Source of the DNA: Chromera velia
Taxonomy: Eukaryota > Sar > Chromeraceae
Assembly: GCA_018398765.1 (NCBI GenBank)
Contig: JAHBMJ010001092.1
Span: 10,001-35,915 of the forward strand
DNA length: 25,915 bases
Direction of reading: 5' to 3'
A model generated the notes under the pieces. It worked only from the letters and a program-made list of their open reading frames with translations. It was not told the origin of the DNA and ran no database searches. The translations under genes were made by a program, and so were the position numbers. Shown here piece by piece: positions 9,037-24,800 of this stretch (positions are counted from its first letter, which is position 1; the number at the start of each line of letters is the position of its first letter).

Positions 9037-9426
9037 GTGCGGCCCTTCGTCAAGCAATGGTCTCGACGAGGGGCCGCCGGGTGCTCGCTCCGTCGAGTTC
9101 TCGGACATCGTGTGCGTGGAGTCCTTTGTGATGTCTTCATGTTCGTGTTCGTGCGTGACTTCATGTGTGCGATGTTCGTGGAACTCGTGGTCGTCAACAT
9201 GCTTTCATGCGTTGGTGTCTACATGCCGTGTTCATGAATGTACGTATATTCGTCCAACGGTGACGCGGCGCGACGCGGCGCGGAGAGCGACGGCCTCCCT
9301 CGGACGGAGGGACAGAGAGGTGGAAGGAAAGTGGAGGGTGGAGAGCTTCGTGAGCGCTACTGTGACGGAGGTGCGTTGTCGTAGATTCATGCATTGAGAT
9401 CGTCTTTGCTACTCTGTGCTCCTGCA
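9037..9426 (+). repeat. Copy 2 of the ~390-bp near-identical direct duplication
   Basis: This is the second copy. The flanking sequence on both sides is unrelated to that of copy 1, so the duplication ends sharply, after GTGCTCCTGCA on the right. The 311 bp between the copies (8726-9036) is unique and holds no evident gene. Confidence 0.9.
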
Positions 9427-9613
9427 CAGTCTGCAGTGTGTTGGTGCGGTTGAGATCGGTTGAGTCTTTCCCTCACCTATCTTTGCCCCCCCCCCCTTTT
9501 GTGTGTGTTTGTCTGTTTGTGAGGGCGGTGGAGCAAAGGGGGAACAAAGACAGAAGAACATCTTTGAAAAAAAGAGGCATGATCTTTATCCATGCCCCTT
9601 GCCCCTTCTGGCA

Positions 9614-11866
9614 ATGTCTCAGGCCATCCACGCAATCCCCACCGACATGTCCTACGAGGAGTTCAAGGCGCTCAGCCTGCAGAGGGAGAGGCTCGGCTTG
9701 CCTCTCAGAAGAAGGGACGATCAGACAGCAGTGCCGGTCGAGCCAAGAGGAAGCGAGGCCGTCTCAGCTGTCGAGCAACAACTGCATGCGCCTGGAGATG
9801 GAAGAAAAGAACGATCGAGGTGCTCGACAGAATGAAGCACAGGTCAGTGGGCGTTTTCTCTTTTACCTCTCATGGAAGCTACCCTCCTTTCCTTCACTCC
9901 TTTCACACAGGCAGAGTTTCCTTTCTTCGGCCGTCTTGTCATATCGTCGCTGCATCTGTTTGTTGCTCTCTCGTCCCTTCAATTGTTCTTCCGCGCCAAC
10001 AAAAAAGCATGCATCTGACCAACTCAACGAACAGGCTTTCTTGTGTCCCAGAAATCTCTTCTTCTTCTATGTTAGTTCCATGAAAGACAGTGAAGAAATT
10101 TGGGAATCGAAGAAGGAACGCCGAGTTTTTCTGTGAATGTCTTTTCAGCTTTGCGGAGTCCGAGAGCAGATGTGAAAGGGTGCAGAATGAGTCGGTTGTT
10201 TGTATGCCTGCACGGAACGCTGAGAGAGTGACTCAGATGGAGAGTTCCTCAGGCTTTGCTGAAACCCTTCCTGAACTGGCAGGACTGCATCGCGTCAAGT
10301 GGCAATCTTGGAGCTGTGTGCGCAGACCCATGACCTCTTTGAGAAACACGTAGGTTTCCCCGTCGTTTGTTTTCTCTTTTCATCATATGCTCACGTCGAT
10401 AGAGTTTGTTTTCTCTTTTCATCATATGCTCACGTCGATAGAGATCTCGCGGTCCCTGTCCGGGCATGCCTCCAAATACACAAAGCGTTCTTTGCTTAGT
10501 TCCGTGTATTCTTTTTTCTCGTTTTGATTTCTGGAACTGAATAATGACCCGTTGGCTTTGATTTTCTCTGCTTTGTTTGCTTTCGATGTCATTTGCTTGA
10601 AGCTTCGATACATTTGATTGACTTTTCGTCACGTCCATGACGCTTATTTGCATGTCTCTCTGTGCAGTACACGACTCTGTTCAACCATTGTCGAAGCGTG
10701 CATACTGACAGCAACAAGACCTCCCCGACTTACCTCAATAACCAACTGAAGAAAAAGAAGAAAGCCCTCTTTTCTCAGGTTGGCGTTTCTGCACTCATGT
10801 TCTCTCTCTCGATCTCTGTCTCGTTTCTCTTCTCTCCCACTGAATTTCCCCATCTCTGTGTGCGTATGTGTTTGTGCACGTGATTTTGCGGTATTCTCCT
10901 CTCTTGTCGATCCACTTCGTCACACATACAGGTAGTATCTCCCCTTTTCCGTCTGTGCTAGCACTTCTGCCTCCTTTGACGTTTGACGTTGCCCTCGGCT
11001 TTTGCGCATTTGTGCCCTCACTCATGCACCGCTCTTCTTTCTCTCCGGCTCTTCTTCTTTTTCTCCTTTGAGTGCAGCGACGGGACCTTACGGCGCCCCC
11101 CACACGTGAAGCAAGAGGGCAGAGCGCAGGTATCAGGAGGTCCCCTGCAAGTCGGGGAGAGGCCCACGAGGCAGAATTGAGGGAGAAGCGGGAGGCACTC
11201 ACACGCGCTGGAAGGGAGAGAGCCATCGAAGAAGTGCGGCAGTTCAGGGAGGGTGAAGGAGGCGATCCCCAAGAGGCAGAAGAGAACGAGAACGAGGGCG
11301 CCCAGATCGTCTCGATCGAATTCTTTCCTCTGCCTCTGGATGATGTAGAGAGGGAGGAGCTCTCGGTTCTCTGCAATTTCCTCCCGTTTCTTCAGGAACA
11401 GGTCGCGGACCAGATGGCCATCCACAGTCATCTTCAGCCCCCGCTCCTTCAAGAGCAGGGGCAACTCCCTGCAGAGACTCTCACAGCAGAGCTGCAAAGC
11501 AACAGCTGGAAGCACAACTCACACTGTCAGCGGCCCGAAAGGTCTGCAGCTGGTTTTGGAATGTGTGTGTCACTGAGAGAAATAGACTTTCGGAGGCAAA
11601 TCATCTTTCTTGTTCATGCGTTCACGCCTCCCTCGCTGCCTTGCCCTGCTCCCTCCCCCCCTCCCTGCGTCCAACAATCGTTTTCCTTCCACCCCTGCTG
11701 GTTTGTTGCCGACTGAGTCTGTCATTCATTCCTTCTGGTCGTTGTTCTACTTGTTCGCCTGCTTCTGTTGCTGCCTCTTCTTGATCGTTTTGCCTTCTTG
11801 TTTTTTGCCCTGCATGCATATTTTGCAGCGGCAGGGAGGATCTGGATAAGCAGGAAAAGAAATGAC
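9614..11866 (+). CDS. Tentative multi-exon gene, hypothetical Lys/Glu-rich coiled-coil protein
   Basis: ATG at 9614 starts MSQAIHAIPTDMSYEEFKAL, which looks like a real N-terminus, but this frame stops at 9835. The next donor is CAG|GTCAGT at 9843, so a frame change is needed before it, through a very short intron (9739-9775 would work) or a sequence error. Further plausible exons are about 10280-10349 (donor GTAGGT), 10668-10780 (after TGTGCAG, encoding YTTLFNHCRS and a KKKKK run), and 11078 to about 11540 (after GTGCAG). The last encodes a charged region with REKREALTRAGRERAIEEV and an acidic EAEENENEG stretch. A last exon after TTTTGCAG at 11827 would end at a stop near 11864. Intron-like pieces are pyrimidine-rich on the plus strand, which supports the strand. 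No domain is recognised and exon joins are uncertain. Confidence 0.35.
10366..10443. repeat. 39-bp tandem duplication
   Basis: A 39-bp unit beginning TTTGTTTTCTC and ending GTCGATAGAG occurs twice head-to-tail with no difference that I can see. It lies in probable intron sequence just after a GTAGGT donor. Confidence 0.95.
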
Positions 11867-12152
11867 TACAAGAATGACTGAATGAGAAGACCCAGGCGCT
11901 AGCAATGAAGACGAAAAACCTCGAGGACATGAGGTCCGTTTGGCTGCAACTGAGACAGTCAGGAATCCCGCTCTCTTGCTTTTTCCCCGTCCGTCTTGCC
12001 AAACGTTTCTCCTTCTCTCTCTGGCACACGTTTAGATCTTTACTGATGCTCTCCCCTCCCCCTCATCCTGACTTTGAGCTTTCCATTCGCCTTTCTGCTT
12101 GTTTTTGAATTTTCTCTCTCGCATTGTTTTATCTGTGCATGTGTGTCCATGC

Positions 12153-12648
12153 AGGAGGTCGAAGTTCAATGCTCTGTTGAGGCAGAAGGCCCAACCTCAG
12201 CCATAGACCCCAGTCCCCGTGGAGAGAAACCCCCCCCGTTCTCTTCTGGGAAGGTCGAGCGCTGCCTTTTCTTTTTTAAGAACCAAATTCCAGAACATGC
12301 ACGCGCAGCCGGGAAAGGGGCCCGTGAAGGCCCCTCCACAGAAGAAAGCACACGTTCGCTAGTCGCTCCCCCGACCAAACAACACGAGGAAGCAGCAGCC
12401 GGTCGAGGGCGCGACAGCTACAAAGAACAACACAGCAGAACCCCCCAAGGCCACGGCTACTACGGACTTCCTCATGCCCCCCACGCCTGCCGTGGTCGAA
12501 CAACAGGAGAGCCAACAGACGGCAGCGTTTGGGCATGCAGAGAATGCCGCGTACATGACCCTCCAAATCTCCAAGCGAGTGACTGAGTCTACCTCCTTTC
12601 TCTCGCCTCTCCCCCGGCCCTTCATCGTGCAGCAGCACCAGCACTAGG
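12153..12648 (+). pseudogene. Exon-like segment with disrupted frame (copy 1 of a duplicated module)
   Basis: After an acceptor-like CCATGCAG (ending at 12152) one plus frame reads as a Pro/Ala/Gln-rich protein, including MPPTPAVVEQQESQQ and AFGHAENAAYMTLQISKRV, and ends IVQQHQH at a TAG. This frame is broken by TAG codons near 12205 and 12360. A different plus frame is open from 12074 to 12586 but looks less like protein. The closely related module at 12905-13090 conserves the first frame better, which suggests it was the ancestral coding frame. The segment could be a decayed gene or the 3' part of the 9614 gene after decay. Confidence 0.35.
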
Positions 12649-12904
12649 CGCCTCCCTCAGTCAGGAGACAGACTGCGATACCTGCTGCAACGACAGTGAC
12701 TGGAGGAATGCCGCGACAGTGGACGCCTGACCCCACTTCCCAAACCCTGCGGACCACCGCCAGACCTCACCCATCTGCGACGCCCGTGCGGGTCCACCAG
12801 ACAACTCTGACCTCCAAGGCGGGAAAGAGACAGGGGGACGTCCGGGCTCACATAATGAAGGCAAGCAGGTTGCAAAGAGTGTGTGGCTCTGCACAGAGTA
12901 CTAG

Positions 12905-13090
12905 GGACTTCCTCAATCATGCCCCCCACGCCTGCTGTGGGCGAAAAACAGGAGACCCAACAGATGGCAGCGTTAGGGCATGCAGAGAACGCTGCGTAAA
13001 TGACCATCCAAATCTCCCAGCGAGTGACTGATCCTACCCCATACATCGTGCCTCTTCCTGCGCCCTTCATCGTGCAACAGCAGCGCCAGG
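12905..13090 (+). pseudogene. Copy 2 of the exon-like module, with stop and frameshift
   Basis: This 185-bp segment is an imperfect direct repeat of 12464-12645. In the shared frame it reads MPPTPAVGEKQETQQMAALG and then HAENAA, followed by TAA where copy 1 has TAC. A 4-bp insertion near 12917 shifts the frame relative to the upstream open stretch. It ends next to the AT-rich island. It is best read as a decaying duplicate. Confidence 0.4.
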
Positions 13091-13094
13091 TGCA

Positions 13095-13864
13095 TATGCA
13101 CACATAAATTTGATATAATTTGATATCGATATAGATTTTTTTCAGTATAATCTAAAGTATAATTTTTCATACATGTTCCAGAAAAATTGAATATAAATGG
13201 TAGTCCCCCTTATAGACGATCTGATGAGGTCTGGGATGAGGTGACTTAATCTGGCAGCCTTCGTGGCCCAATGGCAAAGGGCAGTTTATGAGCACTGGTA
13301 TTCAAGTCATATTGCAAAGCTGGAAGCACGCTAAGCGATTGCTTACCTAGCTGAAGCGGCCAAACTTTAGGCCGAACAGTGTGCAAAACATTAGGCGTCG
13401 GCTAAAGAAAAAAAAAAAAAGATCCCCTGAAACCCTTTACTTTTTTTTTTTTTTTTTTCCAGTCAAAGTACCGTAGCTGAGCACAATCGTAATAATATTT
13501 TCTTTTTTGCTAGCTTTTTTGTCTTAATTTATTTAATATAATTTATAAAGCAGTCTTGATCTAGCTTCGGCTGTGTCGATCAAAGAAATTAAAAAAAAAA
13601 ATGACAGCCACATACGACTGTGAAGGCCAACAGAGCTATACTGGCGGCTACTAGGACTGTGGAATACTGTGGGAGTCGGGGAGAGAGCAACTATAAGCAA
13701 CCATCATAGTTCAGACTCATACACTGGCAGTCCACCTTTTAGCAGCAGTTGCTAAATTGCTCTAAATTCCTATCTAAATCCCTAGGTCCTTACAGGGAAT
13801 AAAAAACTCTTTTTTATAATTATATAAGAAAAAAAATCTAGAAAAAAGTTGAATTCATCTTTTA
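13095..13864. mobile_element. AT-rich island, probably inserted repetitive DNA
   Basis: Base composition changes abruptly at about 13095 (runs of AATTTGATAT, TTTTTT, TATAATTATATAAG) and returns to normal near 13870. The island holds poly(A) at 13408-13420, poly(T) at 13441-13458 and poly(A) near 13590. This is the look of one or more retroposed or inserted elements in both orientations. I see no long ORF, no clear terminal inverted repeats and no certain target-site duplication. Confidence 0.5.
13247..13420 (+). mobile_element. Candidate tRNA-derived SINE
   Basis: TGGCCCAATGG at 13264-13274 is a perfect fit to the RNA polymerase III box A pattern and resembles the D-arm of eukaryotic tRNA-Arg or tRNA-Ser. 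GGTATTCAAGTC at 13297-13308 is a degenerate box B (TTCAAGTC core) about 33 bp downstream. About 100 bp of unrelated sequence follows and then a pure A13 tail at 13408-13420. Head, body and A-tail in that order are typical of a tRNA-derived SINE. The spacing is short and the anticodon arm does not fold, so it is not a functional tRNA gene. Confidence 0.45.
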
Positions 13865-14296
13865 ATGATTAAGTGGAATGCGAATCAAGAGAAATTGATG
13901 GAAACAATGATGGGTGTATGCGCATGCAGGGCGTCCCAGCCGGTCGAAAAACTTCATCAACGAATTAAGCAAAACGTTGATATGATCGACTGGCAATTAA
14001 ATCGATTGATGGACTCCGTCGCAATGCCCGTCCAGTCGCATGTCTCATGCTTCGGAGACTTCGGTCCCACGCAGCTAAACCAACCAGGATGCCAAACGAC
14101 CGACCCAAGCTGTACTGAAAGAAGCATTTTATCCGACACGGCACTTCCTGACCAAAACGTGCATGCGGACCCCCTGCAACCGCAATGCCCTCATGCTTCC
14201 GACGCTCCGACTGCTGAATTAATGAATTGGTGCAACGCTCAAAAAGCGTCTGAACCATGCAAATGTTCCCTGTCCCCATTCCCCCAAGCCCTTTGA
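13865..14296 (+). CDS. Hypothetical ORF, 143 codons
   Basis: ATG at 13865 sits at the edge of the AT-rich island. The product starts MIKWNANQEKLMETMMG and contains an amphipathic stretch (about residues 30-55). The second half is Cys- and Pro-rich with no recognised motif. It ends at TGA 14294-14296. Length alone makes it worth listing; a minus-strand frame of similar length overlaps it. It could belong to the inserted element or be spurious. Confidence 0.3.
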   Translation: MIKWNANQEKLMETMMGVCACRASQPVEKLHQRIKQNVDMIDWQLNRLMDSVAMPVQSHVSCFGDFGPTQLNQPGCQTTDPSCTERSILSDTALPDQNVHADPLQPQCPHASDAPTAELMNWCNAQKASEPCKCSLSPFPQAL

Positions 14297-14891
14297 CCAA
14301 AGATGCAAATGCGTGCATGCAGGCATGCACCACCAAATGGATCCACTCACTCATCGACAGATGCATGAACCCTCCACAAGCCTCAGGGAGAAGTCATGAT
14401 GACATCTGACCAGATTCTTCGGCTTCTGCACCTCCCCCCTCCCTACCTGAGAGAACACCTCTGCTGTCCGATCGGTGTCTGAACACAAGCACTCCCCCTG
14501 GAGTTGCATGCGTGCCGCTTCCTTTTACTACGAGAGAAGGTGAGTGGGAATGAAAAGAGACAAGAAATAAATAAAGGCAGAAAGAACGAAATAAAGAAAG
14601 AAAGTCGTATACTGAGAGGAGGTAAATGCAGAAGATGAATGACTGCCTGCCTGCCTGAAACACTCCATCAGTCCAGTTGACTGCAGAGAAAGGAAAGGAG
14701 AGGAGACGTCTCGCCACCACCAGAGCCAATCCATCGATCCCTCACTCAGCCCCCACCCGTCCCTCCCCCCCTTCCCACTTCAAACCCTAACCCCCCCCCG
14801 CCCTTGCCGTTGCGTTTCTGTCTGCATACATGAAGATAAATGGGAGACGCACAAGAAACATAGACAGACAGAGAGAGAGGCTGGCTCTTCC

Positions 14892-14927
<36 letters not shown>

Positions 14928-14941
14928 TCTCCCCCCCCCTC
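14297..14941. other. Region downstream of the GMD gene, no gene seen
   Basis: The stretch holds GCATGC sites near 14313-14325 and 14506, short purine-rich pieces, a C-rich run near 14765-14800 and a TC tract. It should contain the 3' end of the GMD transcript, but I cannot identify a polyadenylation signal with confidence. Confidence 0.4.
14895..14925. repeat. (TC)n microsatellite
   Basis: A pure TC run of about 15 units lies just beyond the GMD stop codon; it is (GA)n on the transcribed strand. Confidence 0.95.
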
Positions 14942-20925
<5,984 letters not shown>

Positions 20926-21820
20926 CTCTCCTTGGTTAGTGAGGTCCGCCTCTGTCTCTGGCTCGACAACGTCAGGAGTCTCTGGCACTCACAACGTGCA
21001 GCAGATCAAGCGGTAGATCCTTTGCCAATCTTTCCGCTCTGGGGGGTGACAACAAATGAAAAGATCGACTTTGAAAAATCGTGCACAATTGAGTGCTGTT
21101 CTGTTTACAGAAGAAACAGTGGTGTCGCGTCAGTCGATATGCTTGCCTTTCAGAATCAGCCTCTGGATGACCGGTGTGAAGCAACCTTACAATTCAAACC
21201 AATTTTCATCGAACACCGTCCACGAAGTTTTTCGAGTGAACGATACAGCGTATGACCTTCAAATCGCCTTCACACAGCAGATTATACAAGAGACTAAACT
21301 TCACCAAAGCACCAAGTGTTGTTCAATTCAGAGACACTGCACGCGCTTTGAATGGGTGCACGCGTTCTGACTTTACGGGGCCATTCTCATGCAGGGCTTC
21401 ACAACTCCGTGCGAGTGCAGCAATCCGAAAATCATAAAAACGCGTGGCACTTCCTACGCGCAATTTCCGACGATCTTATTTCGACCATCTGTCTGTAATC
21501 TGACACCTGTCTCATGCACATCTGTACATGGCTGTGCCCCGAAGCAAACCATACAGCACGGTCTCCTTGTGACGAACGACGCCTGATATTTACCTGCCGC
21601 AGTTTTCGGTTCCAATCCCTCCAACTTCGCAAGTCCGCCGCGAGACAGTCTGTCGGAGTGTTCGATTGTCTTTGGCATCGTTGCTTCACTTCTTTAACCG
21701 ATGGTCCTTCATTGAGCCGCTTTCGACTTCGGGTATGAGGTCTGAGGACATGACGGCCTCTCCGCACGTCTGATCGGCTCAGTCTAAAGGTTCGAACCTT
21801 CACGCAACAACTGCATAGCA
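20926..21820. promoter_or_regulatory. Divergent intergenic region, probable shared promoter
   Basis: The two reliable genes start head-to-head 895 bp apart. Unlike the introns, this stretch has almost no simple repeats. Short frames on both strands have no recognisable product. A 14-bp palindrome lies close to the plus-strand start. Promoter function is inferred from position only. Confidence 0.4.
21787..21800. promoter_or_regulatory. 14-bp perfect palindrome AAGGTTCGAACCTT
   Basis: The sequence equals its own reverse complement and lies 20 bp before the ATG of the plus-strand gene. It may be a dimeric factor site in the 5' leader or promoter. It contains a box-B-like core, but no box A or tRNA fold accompanies it. 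Confidence 0.3.
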
Positions 21821-24800
21821 ATGCATTGGAGTGCTTCGTCGAGCGGTCAGAGTAATCTCGGCCCTCATTTACCAAAAAAATCAGGCAGTCGGGAAGGAAA
21901 CCAATTTCCTCCCCAAGCATCGGGTGCAGCAGCAGTCCCTGCAAGTGCTGTTGCTGCTGGTCTGACTCACGGAGATGGAGGGACGAAGGGAGGGGGGCAG
22001 CGCGTCAGCAAGAGACGGCGCACTGCTGATCTGTTCGGTCATTTCAGAACGAGTCTGATGAAGCAGACGCATCTCGCCATTGACAAGGCAGATGTGCATC
22101 CGAAAAGGGAGAGAAAGAAACTGGCGCAGATGCTCTCGTACATATCTGCACTCCCCCATGTTTCGTCAGTTGCGACTTTCTTCTCTTAATTCATCTCTTT
22201 CGCCCCTTGAAGAAATCGTCCTCCCTCACATCTCCTCTGCTTCATTCACTCCTTGCTCCCCTTGTTTCCTAACTGTCCTTCCTCTAGTGAATTTGCGCTT
22301 CCCGCCCTCCCCTTTTCCTTGCTTCTCTGCCCTCTTTCTGTTCCCTCGCTTGCTTGCTCGTTTGCATCCCTCTCCTTGTTCCAACATGTCATGCTTTCTG
22401 CGTCGCACCCCTGTCCGTTCGCCCATTTGGAGGTCTGCTTAGTTTTCATCTGTCCCTTGCTTCCATCCTTCCATGGGGTCGTTCTTACTCCCTTCTTTCC
22501 TGCCCCTTGTTGTCGCGTGCAGGGAGTGGCTTCCTCTGGATTTTTCGAAAAAGATCTTAGAGAAATGGTGAGTAAGCGGGGGACACGAACAGTCTTTCAA
22601 TTTGTTTATCATACGGTCTCTCTTTCTTTCGGAAGAGTTTCATACGGGCTGGGGGCGTATGGCGATGTATCGCAGGCGCTTTCGATTTGCTTGTCAAGAG
22701 GAAGATCCAGAGAGACAGCACTTGATCTTGTCGTTCTGGGACAGAGCTTTCCATCGTACTCCTCCTCTTTTGTCGTGCCCTTAGTGGGTGCTCATGCATG
22801 CACACACGCCCTCTCCAGACGGGGCGTGGCAGTGCGCGACTGCCCTTCTTTTTTGTGGCATTTTTTGCTCCCCCTTTTTGTTGAAGAGAAAGAAGAGGTG
22901 ATCATTCTTGGTTGCCTTGAGAGTCTGTCTCTGTGTCTCCCTCTCCCTTCCTAACCTTCTGCAGGGTTCGTGACACCCGCAATACCGTGCACTTATTCAC
23001 ACTGAAACAGGTGGGTCGCTTGGTTGGTTGGTTGGTTGGTGCCTGGGCAGAACGTGCTGGGGTGTTTTTCTGCACCGGGAAACAGGTTTGATCTTGGTTG
23101 TCCTTTAGATTCGTTACTTTCGCCTTTCTTTGATTTCTTAAAAACCGCACGAACCTCAACCCTTCAATAGGGAGCGGCTGCGGGAATGTATGTGTCCTGC
23201 CATGCTCTGCTTTCGCTGGTCTGTTCTGTGTGTTGCAGCTGAATTTTAGTGAAGCCACGACAACACTGGTTGGGTTCGTGACCCTCGACATTTCCCCGGA
23301 GGCGCAGCACACTTGCTGGTCCCTCGTACAGGGGCGTGGGGCTCTGGCAAACGCAGCGACGTCCTTCCACTCGAAGAGCTCCACCTGGGGACTGATAGAG
23401 TGCCTCGTGGCTGCTGTGGAGGGACAAGCTCTGGGGACTTTCATGACCGCAGGGGTGATCGCCAAGGCCATCGACATCGGGATCGGGTCAGTTTGTTCGT
23501 ACTGCATGGGACTTTCTTTATGGGGATTTTTTCATTTCGTTTGGTGCGCCATGCATTTGCGTGGAGATATCTCATAAACTTCATATTTCAAAAAGTCCGT
23601 TAGGACAAGCACCAGGTTGCTGTGAGTAGTAACTTGTATCAGCCGATTCTTCATGTTTCTTTCATGTCTGCCTGGGTGTGTGTCTGCCCGTTATTGGTTT
23701 TCTCTTCCTCCATGCTTCTGCATCAGTCTGTCTCTCTCTGAAAGAAATATGAAAGAGAAAACGACCCCTTCCCCTGTTTGGTCTTTTGTCCCAACGCATG
23801 CATGCCGCATGCAGGAATTTGCTTGTACGTGCACCGCTTCTGTCGGTGTCTCCCTCTCCCCACGACGACTTGGCTCCTCACCCCCTTCCCCTGCCTCCTG
23901 GGGGTCCTTCCATATCCGCATCCATGGGGGTGGATGGAGACGGAGAGGGAGAGGGAAACAGACAGCGGGGGTCTGCATACGCATGTCAGAGGGGGGAAAG
24001 GGAAAGGGAGGGGGTGAAGAGAAAGGAGAGGGGGGACCCGTCTTCTCACCCAGGAGGCGAAGAGAAAGGCCCAAGGGGACCAGGAGGGGGGAGACCAACA
24101 CGGAAGGCTGAGCTCGGGCCAGAGGGTCCCCCGACAACGTCTCCCGGAGGGGCAGGCGTAGAGGGGGGGAAAAGAGACGGCGACGCTAAGGGAGAGGGTG
24201 GAGAGATCGTTCAGTCGACTGCCGCCCCGACCTCAGCCTCCTCTTCTGCTGCTGCATCGTCTGCTGCCGCCTCCTTCGCTGCTTCCGGTTCCGCCGCCAC
24301 GAACACCAAGTCCTCACTTCACATGATCCAAAAACTCCAGCAGAGGCAGACGTCGGAAGACCAAATGTCGTTCCCACCCATCGCCACAAGTCTCCCTGCG
24401 TCATCTTCTCTGCAGCGGCCGGAAGGGCGTGGCGAGGAGGGGGCGACTGGGGGGACTGTTACTGATCTGAAGCGTAGGCGTTTGGAGAGAGAGAAGGAGA
24501 GCAAGGAGACGGCAGGCTCGGTGAGCAAGAGGGATAAGAAGAGCGAGGAAAGAGGAGAGGAGGCAGGGGGCAGCAAGAAGAATACCGGAGGAGAGGGAGA
24601 AGAGCCGAACTCCCCTAGGGGCCTGCCAGGAAGAGACAAGGATCGAGAGAAAGAGAAAGATGGAGGGGGGAAACCACGGATCCAAGTTCACACGCGTCTC
24701 TTAGGTCTGTCGGTCGGTCGGTCAGGAGGGAGGACTTCCTTTCTTCCTGTTGACATTTACAGGAGCTTCACACTTCGTGCCCCCCCTCGATAAAATTCTG

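Noticed and set aside
8154-9397. Paired plus-strand Cys-rich ORFs in the two duplicated copies
   Set aside because: Differences between the copies change amino acids, and the minus strand is equally open; duplication explains the shared frame.
10795-11515. Two long minus-strand frames (193 and 165 codons)
   Set aside because: They oppose purine-rich plus-strand exon sequence and pyrimidine-rich plus-strand introns. The Ser/Leu-rich products look like antisense of a charged coding region.
14778-14800. Telomere-like AAACCCTAACCC
   Set aside because: There are fewer than two units, next to a C-rich run; too short to be an interstitial telomere array.
21740-21805. Possible tRNA gene around GGTTCGAACC
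   Set aside because: The box-B core is present, but there is no box A upstream and no cloverleaf can be drawn.
21432-21944. Minus-strand frame of 170 codons
   Set aside because: It overlaps the first plus-strand exon and the shared promoter region, and has no recognisable sequence.
22902-23507. Minus-strand frame of 201 codons
   Set aside because: It runs antisense across two phase-consistent plus-strand exons and their intron.
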